NCBI RefSeq assembly: GCF_004087835.1
Contig: NZ_CP035119.1
Location: forward strand, 1,488,001 to 1,552,000
Origin: Halorussus pelagicus
GTDB lineage: Archaea; Halobacteriota; Halobacteria; Halobacteriales; Haladaptataceae
Direction: 5' to 3'
DNA length: 64,000 nucleotides
Under the pieces are notes generated by a model. The model saw nothing but the letters and a program-made list of their open reading frames with translations. It was not told the origin of the DNA and made no database searches. The first letter of the stretch is position 1. Each line of letters starts with the position of its first letter. This document shows, piece after piece, positions 45,421 to 52,960 of the stretch. Position numbers and translations under genes: made by a program.

Positions 45421-45500
45421 CGAGCGACTGACCGATTTCCTGCGGGCGGCTTTTCCGGTGGAAAAACCTTTCAGCCTCGGGTTCGACCATCGAGCGAGAG

Positions 45501-45566
45501 ATGCACGCCGACTCGTCAGACCCCGAATTCGCCGTTGTACGCCTCACGGGGAGGCGGTCGCGGTGA
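45501..45566 (+). other. Possible 21-residue upstream frame coupled to the SagB-like gene
   Basis: An ATG at 45501 opens MHADSSDPEFAVVRLTGRRS plus Arg. Its TGA (45564-45566) overlaps the GTG start of the SagB-like gene (45563-45565). Such an overlap could couple translation of the two. It may also be coincidental, because the SagB-like gene has its own ribosome-binding site. Confidence 0.25.
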
Positions 45567-46438
45567 GACTCGACGACCTCCGAGAGGCGATGGTGGGCAA
45601 GTACGCGCCCGCCGTGCGGCCGTTCGACCAGGAGACGTTCTTCGAGGAGTTCCGCCGCAAGGAGTTCGAGGAGGGTGACGTGGCCGAGACGTTTCACGAA
45701 AACTCGCGGCTCACACCGGTCGCCCGCGAGAAACTGAACCGCTCGGCGTCGGCGTTCGGCGACGGCCCGGCCGCAGACGCACACGCCCACATCGCGCCGG
45801 ACTACGCCGAGCGCGAGCGGATCGACCTTCCGGACCCCGACCTCTCGACCGACCGGGAGTTCGCCGAACTGCTCGCCCAGCGCGAGAGCGTCCGGTCGTT
45901 TTCCGGCGCGGCCGTCTCGCAGGCCACGCTCTCGAACCTGCTGTGGGCGGCCAGCGGCGTCACCCGCCGAGACCCCGAGTCCGGCAAGGAGTTCCGGACC
46001 CATCCCTCTGCGGGCGCGATGTACCCAATCGAGACTTACGTCGGCGTCCTCGACGGCGAGGACTTAGACCCCGGTCTCTACTACTATCACGCCAGCGCCC
46101 ACGCGCTCCGGGTCCTCCGGACCGGCGAGTCGGTCGCTGACGACCTCCGGGAGGCGTTCGCGGGCGACGCGATAGATGTGGCGAACGCCGGGGCGGTGTT
46201 CGCGCTGACCGGCGCGTTCTGGCGCTCGAAGGCCAAGTACGGACCCCGCGGCTATCGCTACGCGCTTCTGGAGGCGGGCCACGTCGCCCAAAACCTCTAT
46301 CTGGCCTGCTCGGCTTTCGGACTCGGGTGCGTCGGCGTCGGCGGGTTCTACGACGACGCCCTCAACGACGCGCTCGACGTGGACGGCGTCAACGAAGCGG
46401 CGGTGTACGCCCTCGTCGTCGGCGACCCCGAGCGGTAG
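45563..46438 (+). CDS. SagB-type FMN-dependent azoline dehydrogenase
   Basis: The 291-residue protein belongs to the SagB/ThcOx nitroreductase-fold dehydrogenases that oxidise azolines to azoles in TOMM peptides. Motifs are RESVRSFSGAAVS (108-120), LSNLLWAASGVTRR (123-136), HPSAGAMYPIETYVGV (148-163) and a C-terminal YRYALLEAGHVAQNLYLAC. Residues 1-90 are a helical extension. The start is GTG, preceded by ggggagg eight bases upstream. It sits between precursor genes 1 and 2, on the same strand, directly upstream of the cyclodehydratase pair. Start choice is moderately certain; the frame is open further upstream. Confidence 0.88.
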   Translation: MRLDDLREAMVGKYAPAVRPFDQETFFEEFRRKEFEEGDVAETFHENSRLTPVAREKLNRSASAFGDGPAADAHAHIAPDYAERERIDLPDPDLSTDREFAELLAQRESVRSFSGAAVSQATLSNLLWAASGVTRRDPESGKEFRTHPSAGAMYPIETYVGVLDGEDLDPGLYYYHASAHALRVLRTGESVADDLREAFAGDAIDVANAGAVFALTGAFWRSKAKYGPRGYRYALLEAGHVAQNLYLACSAFGLGCVGVGGFYDDALNDALDVDGVNEAAVYALVVGDPER

Positions 46439-46490
46439 CGTTCCCCGGCGCCCCTCGAAAATTCTTACGAGAGTTAAGATAAACTAGTCC

Positions 46491-46504
46491 AGAAAGTATA
46501 AGTA
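46491..46504 (+). promoter_or_regulatory. Promoter of precursor peptide gene 2
   Basis: The sequence agaaagtataagta is a BRE/TATA match about 40 bases before the ATG at 46540. The expected transcript start near 46525 leaves room for the ribosome-binding site ggaggt at 46527-46532. A short palindrome cccaccgtggg (46513-46523) lies at the predicted start. Confidence 0.5.
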
Positions 46505-46539
46505 ACGAACGTCCCACCGTGGGAATGGAGGTCATTACC

Positions 46540-46662
46540 ATGGAACTTACTACCGAAACCGACGAGACGACCGAGGAAATGAACGGCGGCTGCTCCGGAA
46601 CCGACTACCCCACCTGGGGCTACGACTGCCAGTCCCTGTCCCAGATTCTGCCCGGATTCTGA
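46540..46662 (+). CDS. TOMM/LAP-type RiPP precursor peptide 2
   Basis: The 40-residue peptide has leader MELTTETDETTEEMNGG and a tail starting Cys18 with a second Cys at 30, ending SLSQILPGF. The DETTEEMNGGC core of the leader is identical to precursor 1, while the tail is unrelated except for the two cysteines. Candidate heterocyclisation residues are Cys18, Ser19, Thr21, Thr25, Cys30 and Ser32/34. The site ggaggt seven bases upstream fixes this ATG; an in-frame ATG at 46525 overlaps that site and is less likely. It lies about 100 bases after the SagB-like gene. Confidence 0.88.
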   Translation: MELTTETDETTEEMNGGCSGTDYPTWGYDCQSLSQILPGF

Positions 46663-46703
46663 GTCCGAATCGATTCCGGCTGCTGTCCTTTTAATACCAC
46701 ACG

Positions 46704-46717
46704 CGAAAGTTTAAATA
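46704..46717 (+). promoter_or_regulatory. Promoter of precursor peptide gene 3
   Basis: The sequence cgaaagtttaaata contains a BRE-like cgaaagt and a TATA-like tttaaata about 40 bases before the ATG at 46754. It again predicts a short leader of around a dozen bases. The surrounding 60 bases are AT-rich. Confidence 0.55.
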
Positions 46718-46753
46718 TATAGGAATATACCATTTTCATAGGTGTCAGTTATA

Positions 46754-46882
46754 ATGTCACACGGTACCACTTTCGACGAGACGACAGAGGAGATGAACGC
46801 TGGCTGTGGCGGCGGCGGTAGCGGCCCGTACCTTCCCAACTGCTTCGTGCCGTCGCTCGAACCGCTTCGTGCGTTTCTCTGA
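46754..46882 (+). CDS. TOMM/LAP-type RiPP precursor peptide 3
   Basis: The 42-residue peptide reads MSHGTTFDETTEEMNAGC at the start, keeping DETTEEMN and a small-residue pair before Cys18. The tail has CGGGG, a second Cys at 30 after YLPN, and a hydrophobic end EPLRAFL. The N-terminal seven residues differ from precursors 1 and 2, so conservation is confined to the presumed recognition motif. The Gly run between the cysteines resembles glycine spacers in some azole peptides. It is directly upstream of the RRE-ThiF-like gene. Confidence 0.85.
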   Translation: MSHGTTFDETTEEMNAGCGGGGSGPYLPNCFVPSLEPLRAFL

Positions 46883-47071
46883 TTCGGCGACTCCGTTTCG
46901 ACCGACTTCCGTTTTGTCGGGTGAGCGCACGACTCGGCTCCGTCGCGGTGACGCGCAACGCTACTGTCGCTTTTCGAACTCCCGGAGCGGAAGCTACTTT
47001 TCGGACGCCCGTCCACCTTCAGAGAACGCCCGCCGACTCCGAACGAAACGCCGACTACGACACTCCGACCA

Positions 47072-48085
47072 ATGAACTCCATCGAACGACTCGAACACGA
47101 CGTTCCGACCCCCGAGATTCACCCCTCGTTCACGCCCGTCGAGGTTTCGCCCGACGAGGTGCAGTTCCGCGTCGGCCCGTGGAGCGGGCCGGTCTACACC
47201 ATCGCGGACGACGATGGCGACGGCGAGGTCCGCCGACTCGTGCGCTCGCTCGACGGGACGACCCCGGTCCGCGAAATCGTCGCCGACTTCGAGGGCGAGA
47301 CCCGCCAGCAGGTCGTCTCGATACTCTCGGCGCTCGCCGAGAAGGGCGTCCTCGCGCCCGGCGAGCAAACAACCGACGGCGAACGCCGCGACGACGCCGC
47401 GCGCTACGGCACCGTCCGCGCCTCGCTCTCCGAGGACGATTTCGCCGCGGCCCGCCGGAAAGACGTGGCGGTCGTCGGCGGCGGCACCGCCGCGGACCTC
47501 GTGGCCGAGAATCTGGCCGGGATGGACATCGACCCCGCGACCGTCGCGCCCGACGAGCGCGGCGTCCTTTCGGAGGTCGTCGAATCGGCCGACCTGCTGG
47601 TCTGTGCGCTCGACCGGCCTCGCCCCGGTCTCCTCGCGGACCTGAACCGCCGGGCGAACGACGCCGGGACGAGGTGGCTTGTCGGCCAGATTCACGGTCT
47701 CGACGGTCTCGTCGGCCCGACCGTCGTCCCCGGCGAGACCGCCTGCTACGAGTGTTTCCGCGAGCGCATGCTGGCGAACGTCGAGTTCCGGACGGACGCT
47801 TACGGTGAGGAGTACGCCGGGAACGCCACCGCGATGGGAATCCCGGCGCTCGCCCAAATCGTCGCGGGCTATCTTACGCTCGACGCGTTCCACCTGCTCG
47901 TCGGGAACGCCGGGTTCACCGCCGGGAGCGTCCTGCACTTCGACTTCTTCGACTTCGGCGTCGAGTCCAACGAGGTCCTCAAGCGCCCGCGCTGTGCGGT
48001 CTGTGGCCGGGACCGCGACGCCCCCCAGCGGTTCGTCACCGTCGAGCAACTGGTCGCCGACCGGGAGGCCGACGCCGACCGATGA
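47072..48085 (+). CDS. RRE-containing ThiF-like cyclodehydratase partner
   Basis: The 337-residue protein joins an N-terminal winged-helix-like RRE domain (about 22-95, VRRLVRSLDGTTPVREIV) to a degenerate E1/ThiF-like fold. The latter has AVVGGGTAADLV (133-144) and a zinc tetrad CYEC (225-228) plus CAVC (308-311). This matches TOMM leader-binding C proteins (SagC/ocin-ThiF-like), which present the precursor to YcaO. No adenylation residues are obvious, fitting a recognition-only role. Its stop overlaps the YcaO start by four bases, so the two are translationally coupled. Confidence 0.87.
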   Translation: MNSIERLEHDVPTPEIHPSFTPVEVSPDEVQFRVGPWSGPVYTIADDDGDGEVRRLVRSLDGTTPVREIVADFEGETRQQVVSILSALAEKGVLAPGEQTTDGERRDDAARYGTVRASLSEDDFAAARRKDVAVVGGGTAADLVAENLAGMDIDPATVAPDERGVLSEVVESADLLVCALDRPRPGLLADLNRRANDAGTRWLVGQIHGLDGLVGPTVVPGETACYECFRERMLANVEFRTDAYGEEYAGNATAMGIPALAQIVAGYLTLDAFHLLVGNAGFTAGSVLHFDFFDFGVESNEVLKRPRCAVCGRDRDAPQRFVTVEQLVADREADADR

Positions 48086-49347
48086 GACTTAGCGAACCGG
48101 ACGGCCCGCTTCCGGGACCGATGCAACGACTCGCTGGCGGACGAACCGGTCTCGTGCCCGAAATGTCAGTCAACCGCCAGAGTCGCGGCACCTCGGAGGC
48201 CGTCCTGAGCCAACCCCGCGAGTCGGGCATCGACGCGCTGGTGGACGCCGACGCCGATGTCGCGCTACAGGCGGCGGGCAAGGGCCGGACGCGCGCGGAG
48301 AGTTTCGCCTCTGCGGTCGGCGAGGTGGTCGAACGCTACTGTCTGTGCTGGCCCGGCGAGACGACCGAGGCGACCCACCGCGAACTCCGCGAGACGGGCC
48401 GGGAAGTTGTCGCGCTCGATGCACTCGACCTCTACGAGGACCGCCTCGTCTCGGCGATGGGTGCGGAGGCGATAACCGCCGACTTGGAACTCCCGTGGTG
48501 TCGCGGCACGAATCTGCTGACCGGCGAACCGACGTTCGTCCCGGCCCAACTGGTCTATCTCGGTCTCGACGACAGGACGCCCGCGCTCCCCGCGACGACC
48601 AACGGTGCGGCCTGCGGAGAGTCGCTGGCGGACGCGCTCGTTCGGTCAGTCTACGAGGTGGTCGAGCGCGACGCCTTCATGCGGACGTGGCTTCGACAGG
48701 AGACGCCTGACCGCGTGAACCTCGGCGAGTTCCCCGACATCGCCGCCGAGAAGGTCGAGAGCTTCGACACGGATGTCGCCACCTTCGAACTGCTCGCGCT
48801 CGACGGCCGGGTCGAACTCCCGACCGTGGGGTGCGCCGTCGTGGACTCTCGGGAGCGAAACCCGAAGTTCGCGGTCTGTGCGAGCGCCGACCGCGACCCC
48901 GCGGCCGCGCTCTCGGACGCGCTCGTGGAGGGCGCGCAGGTCCGGGCCTACGCGAAGGAACTCACCGCGCGCTACCGCGGCCGGGACCTCGACGCCGCGC
49001 GACTCGATAGCTTCGACGACGCGCTCTATCACTACTCGCGGGTCGAGCAGTTCGAGGACGTGTCGTTCCTGCTCGACGGCGAGAAACGTTCGCTGGCAGA
49101 TAAACCGAACGCGTCCGATTCGGCCGAATCGGACGCCTTCGATGCGGTTCTCGACGCCCTCGAAGCGGCCGACGTAACCCCCGTCGCCATCGACGCGACG
49201 ACCCGCGACGTGGCCGAGACCGGACTCCGGGTGACGAAGGTCGTCGTCCCGGAACTCGTCCCGCTCACGCCGCCCTCGCTGGTGCCGACCGAACATCCCG
49301 CGTTCGACGGCGAGTCCGTCACCCGCAAGCCCCACCCGTTCCCCTGA
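48082..49347 (+). CDS. YcaO-domain cyclodehydratase
   Basis: The 421-residue protein is an azoline-forming YcaO enzyme (SagD type). It activates amide backbones with ATP so that Cys/Ser/Thr cyclise. Visible ATP/Mg motifs are SFASAVGEVVERY (74-86), TNGAACG (173-179) and LVRSVYEVVERDAF (186-199), with a later QVRAYAKELTARYRG. The chain ends RKPHPFP: the terminal PHPFP fits the PxPxP tail diagnostic of heterocyclising YcaOs and needed for their activity. Its start ATG overlaps the preceding RRE-ThiF gene. Length is typical for stand-alone D proteins. Confidence 0.93.
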   Translation: MRLSEPDGPLPGPMQRLAGGRTGLVPEMSVNRQSRGTSEAVLSQPRESGIDALVDADADVALQAAGKGRTRAESFASAVGEVVERYCLCWPGETTEATHRELRETGREVVALDALDLYEDRLVSAMGAEAITADLELPWCRGTNLLTGEPTFVPAQLVYLGLDDRTPALPATTNGAACGESLADALVRSVYEVVERDAFMRTWLRQETPDRVNLGEFPDIAAEKVESFDTDVATFELLALDGRVELPTVGCAVVDSRERNPKFAVCASADRDPAAALSDALVEGAQVRAYAKELTARYRGRDLDAARLDSFDDALYHYSRVEQFEDVSFLLDGEKRSLADKPNASDSAESDAFDAVLDALEAADVTPVAIDATTRDVAETGLRVTKVVVPELVPLTPPSLVPTEHPAFDGESVTRKPHPFP

Positions 49348-49354
49348 GGGCGAC

Positions 49355-49990
49355 TCATCCCGCGATTGCGCCGACTCGGTCCCGAATCTCGCTGGTCCAG
49401 CAGACGAACGCGACGTTGTAGCCGACGTGCGCGACCACCGGCGCGAGGACCGACCCGGTCGCCAGCAGGCAGACCGCGTACACCACGCCGTCGAAGGTCT
49501 TGAACGCGACTTCGTGTTTTCCGAACGAGAGGTGGTTCGCGCCGAACGCCAGCGCCGACACCGCGACGAACGCGATGCCAGCCAGTCCCTCGGTGCCGAT
49601 TGCGACCGCGAGCGCGCCCCGGTAGAGCAGTTCCTCGGCGGCCCCGCCGACCAGCGTCGGCCAGACGAGCGCGAACCGCGTTCCGCTCGGGTCCGGGTCA
49701 GCGATGGCCCGCCAGACCGCGTTGTCGAGACCGTAGAGCGCGAGTCCGGCGACGAAGGTTCCGGCGAGAACCGACGAGTCGGGAACCGAAATCTCGGGTT
49801 CGACCGCAAGCAGGAACGCGACGGCGAGCGCCGCGACGAAGAGGACGTACTTGTACATCACGTAGCTTCGCGGGTCGCCGAGCGCGTCGCTGAACGTGCC
49901 GAACAGGCGGTTCGCCAGCGGGAAGTAGAACGCCTTCAGGACCGGTACGAGGACGGCAACGACCGCCCAGAACGCCGCGGTGTCGAGCAT
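49355..49990 (-). CDS. CPBP (CAAX-like) intramembrane glutamic protease
   Basis: The 211-residue membrane protein has about six hydrophobic segments and the Abi/CPBP motifs EELLYRG (119-125), FGANHLSFG (149-157) and HVGYN (188-192), giving catalytic Glu and His residues. It is encoded convergently with YcaO, seven bases past its stop. In streptolysin-type clusters a CPBP protein (SagE) is proposed to cleave the leader or give immunity, so the same role is plausible here. It may also be an unrelated housekeeping protease. The ATG at 49990 follows the usual hydrophobic N-terminus. Confidence 0.85.
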   Translation of the reverse strand: MLDTAAFWAVVAVLVPVLKAFYFPLANRLFGTFSDALGDPRSYVMYKYVLFVAALAVAFLLAVEPEISVPDSSVLAGTFVAGLALYGLDNAVWRAIADPDPSGTRFALVWPTLVGGAAEELLYRGALAVAIGTEGLAGIAFVAVSALAFGANHLSFGKHEVAFKTFDGVVYAVCLLATGSVLAPVVAHVGYNVAFVCWTSEIRDRVGAIAG

Positions 49991-50154
49991 CCTTTGGAGG
50001 ATGTTCGGCCTTGGATTTAGCTGTGTGGGGTTCGTGCGCAAGCTCGTTCCGGAGGCAACCCAGAGGTGAGTCCGGCCCAGCGGCGGCGCGGAGACGAATC
50101 CGGTAGGGAGGCGAACCCGATGGATTGACACGCCGGGCGCGAGAACGCTCGGGC

Positions 50155-51453
50155 ATGACGAAACTCCGAATCGCGGGTGGGCAGGTTCTCCGGCCCGAGG
50201 GAACCGTCGAACGCGCCGACGTACTGGTCGATTCCGAGTCCGGCACCATCGCCGCCGTCGGCGACCCCGACGAGATTCCGGCGGGCGACGAGACGCTTTC
50301 CGCCGAGGACGGTCTTGTGATGCCGGGACTGGTCAACGCCCACACGCACGTCGCCATGACGCTCCTGCGGGGCCGCGCCGACGACAAGGAACTCGACGCG
50401 TGGTTGCAGGAGGACATCTGGCCGGTTGAGGCCGAGTTCACGCCCGAGGACGTGCGCGCCGGGACCGAACTCGGCCTGCTGGAGATGATTCGGTCGGGGA
50501 CCACGGCGTTCGCAGACATGTACTTCCACGAGGACGAAGTCGTCGAGGCCGTCGAAGACGCCGGACTGCGCGCGCGACTCGGCTACGGCATCGTCACGGT
50601 CGGAAAGGACGAGGAGGGCGCGCGCGCCGACTGCGAGGAGAGCCTCGAAGTCGCCCGGAAGTTCGACGGCGCGGCCGACGGCCGCGTGAAGACCGCGTTC
50701 ATGCCCCACAGTCTGACCACCGTCGGCGAGGAGTACCTCCGCGAGTACGTCGCGCAGGCCCGCGAGGAAGACATTTCGCTCCATTACCACGCCAACGAGA
50801 CGACCGACGAGGTGGACCCGATAGTCGAGCAGGAGGGCGAGCGACCGCTCGAATACGCCCGCGACCTCGACATGACCGACGCCTCGGACTTCGTAGCCCA
50901 CGGCGTCCACGTTGACGCCGCCGAAATCGACCTGCTGGCCGAGACAGCCACGAGCGTGATTCACTGCCCGGCCTCGAACATGAAACTCGCCAGCGGGATG
51001 GCTCCCGTTCAGAAACTGCTCGACGCGGGCGTCACGGTCGGACTGGGGACCGACGGCGCGGCGTCGAACAACGACTTGGACCTGTTCGACGAGATGCGCG
51101 ACGCCGCGATGGTCGGCAAGCTCGCCGCGGACGACGCCAGCGCGGTCCCGGCCGAGAGCGTCGTCCGGATGGCGACTGAGGGGAGCGCGTCGGCGCTCGG
51201 GTTCGACAGCGGACGAATCGAGGTCGGCGCGAACGCCGACCTCGCCGTCGTGGACCTCGACGCCCCGCACCTGACGCCCCGCCACGACCTCGTGAGTCAC
51301 CTCGCCTACGCGGCCCGCGGGTCGGACGTGCGCCACACGCTCTGTGACGGCGCGGTGCTGATGCGCGACCGCGAGGTTCTGACGCTGGACGCCGAGGAGG
51401 TTCGAGAGCGCGCGGAGCGACGCGCCGCGGCCGCCGTCGAGCGCGCGGAGTAG
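50155..51453 (+). CDS. 5'-deoxyadenosine / SAH deaminase (amidohydrolase)
   Basis: The 432-residue amidohydrolase has the metal site PGLVNAHTHVAMTLLRG (HTH at 63-65), a distal HYHANE, then HGVHV and GTDGAASNNDLD. It belongs to the MtaD/DadD group that deaminates S-adenosylhomocysteine, methylthioadenosine or 5'-deoxyadenosine. In archaea lacking adenosine kinase, this can feed SAH salvage. The AhcY gene 1.5 kb downstream on the same strand supports a link to SAH recycling. The exact nucleoside cannot be told. Confidence 0.9.
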   Translation: MTKLRIAGGQVLRPEGTVERADVLVDSESGTIAAVGDPDEIPAGDETLSAEDGLVMPGLVNAHTHVAMTLLRGRADDKELDAWLQEDIWPVEAEFTPEDVRAGTELGLLEMIRSGTTAFADMYFHEDEVVEAVEDAGLRARLGYGIVTVGKDEEGARADCEESLEVARKFDGAADGRVKTAFMPHSLTTVGEEYLREYVAQAREEDISLHYHANETTDEVDPIVEQEGERPLEYARDLDMTDASDFVAHGVHVDAAEIDLLAETATSVIHCPASNMKLASGMAPVQKLLDAGVTVGLGTDGAASNNDLDLFDEMRDAAMVGKLAADDASAVPAESVVRMATEGSASALGFDSGRIEVGANADLAVVDLDAPHLTPRHDLVSHLAYAARGSDVRHTLCDGAVLMRDREVLTLDAEEVRERAERRAAAAVERAE

Positions 51454-51632
51454 CGCGGCAATTCGCCGGTCAGACTCTCGGAAACGCGACGTTGAAGATT
51501 CCCTCTAAACGATTAGAACCGCTCTTAAACTTTATAGCTCGCTCTCGTTCTTTCTACAGGGGCGATTGAACGACGGAAACAGAGTGGACGGCAGACGGGG
51601 TTTAACCTCTCGTTTCCCCTCGGAACGAGTGC

Positions 51633-52745
51633 ATGACCTCGAACTATCGCACTCTCGCAGTCGCCCTCGTCGGAGTTCTGCTCCTGTCGAGCGCCGCGGC
51701 CGCGGGCACGGTGAGTAGCGCGGCAGCAAACGAGACCGCCAATTCGCTGTCGGTCACGGTCGAACAGGTCGGAAACGAGGGCGCGACCGTGACGGTGTCC
51801 CAAAACGACTCCGCAATCGAGAACGCCAGCGTGACGGTCGGCGTCACCGACGAGAACGCCACGTACGCGGGCGCTGGTAACTACACGACCGACGAGAACG
51901 GTACGGTCGGCCTCCCCGAACCGGACGAGAACGTGACCGTCGCGGTCACGGCCGAAGAAGGTAACGCGACCGGGTCGGCGACTGCCGACCTGACCGTCGC
52001 GCCCGAGGACGACGAACCGCTCGACGGGTCGCTCTCGGTCGCGGTGGACCAGACCAACGACAGCGCCACGGTGTCGGTGACTCACAACGACTCGGCGGTC
52101 GAGAACGCCAGCGTGACGGTCGGCGTCACCGACGAGAACGCCACGTACGCGGGCGCTGGCAACTACACGACCGACGCGAGCGGAACTGCCGCCCTCCCCG
52201 CTCCCGAGGAGAACGTGACCGTCGAAGTCACGGCCGAGAAGGGTAACGCGACCGGTTCCGCGACCGCTACGCTCACCGTGAGCGAGGGCGCAGAGGAGAA
52301 CGGTTCGTTCGGCAACCTCGTCTCCTCGTTCGTCAGCGAGATGCTGAACGCGGGCAACGACGGCGGTCCCATCGGACAGGCCGTCTCGGAGTTCGTGACC
52401 GAGAACAACCCCGGTAACGCCGACGAGAAGCGCCCCGACCACGCCGGGAAGTCCGGCGACAAGGGCAAACCTGACGACGCGGGCAAATCCGGCGATAAGG
52501 GCAAGTCTGGCGACAAAGGCAAACCCGACCACGCCGGTCCCCACGACGATGACGAAAACAGCACCGACGGCGACGATTCGCAAGGTCCGCCCGAACACGC
52601 CGGTAACGACGAGGGCGACTCCGACGAAGGCGATTCCGACGATAGCTCTGAGGACGACGACTCCGACGAGGAGAACTCCGAGAAGGGTAACAACGGTAAC
52701 GGCAACGGAAATGGCAAGGGTAACGGCAACGGCAAAGGCCGGTAA
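51633..52745 (+). CDS. Exported repeat protein with two Ig-like domains and acidic tail
   Basis: The 370-residue protein has a Sec signal (TLAVALVGVLLLSSAAAAG) and two near-identical beta-domains (about 38-120 and 133-215). Each contains ENASVTVGVTDENATYAGAG. A short helical segment leads to a Lys/Gly/Asp-rich repeat (PDHAGKSGDKGKPDDAGK) and an Asp/Ser/Asn tail ending NGNGNGKGNGNGKGR. It is probably a secreted or wall-associated structural protein. The two domains are encoded by nearly identical DNA. No sorting signal or lipobox is visible. Confidence 0.75.
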   Translation: MTSNYRTLAVALVGVLLLSSAAAAGTVSSAAANETANSLSVTVEQVGNEGATVTVSQNDSAIENASVTVGVTDENATYAGAGNYTTDENGTVGLPEPDENVTVAVTAEEGNATGSATADLTVAPEDDEPLDGSLSVAVDQTNDSATVSVTHNDSAVENASVTVGVTDENATYAGAGNYTTDASGTAALPAPEENVTVEVTAEKGNATGSATATLTVSEGAEENGSFGNLVSSFVSEMLNAGNDGGPIGQAVSEFVTENNPGNADEKRPDHAGKSGDKGKPDDAGKSGDKGKSGDKGKPDHAGPHDDDENSTDGDDSQGPPEHAGNDEGDSDEGDSDDSSEDDDSDEENSEKGNNGNGNGNGKGNGNGKGR

Positions 52746-52960
52746 TCGGACTGCTGACGCATCTCTCGCTCCGTCCCCTCCTTATCCATCCTCGCTGACG
52801 CTTTTGCGGTCTCCGGTCCCCGCTGACGCGTTCTCGGCGACCGGTCCTCACTGACGATTTTGAAGCGGTCCGTAGCCGCCCGAACGGAGCGTCCAGTTTT
52901 CGAAACGCCGCCGAATCAGCCTTCGGTAGCGTTTTGGGCGCGGTGGCCCATTACTCGGGT

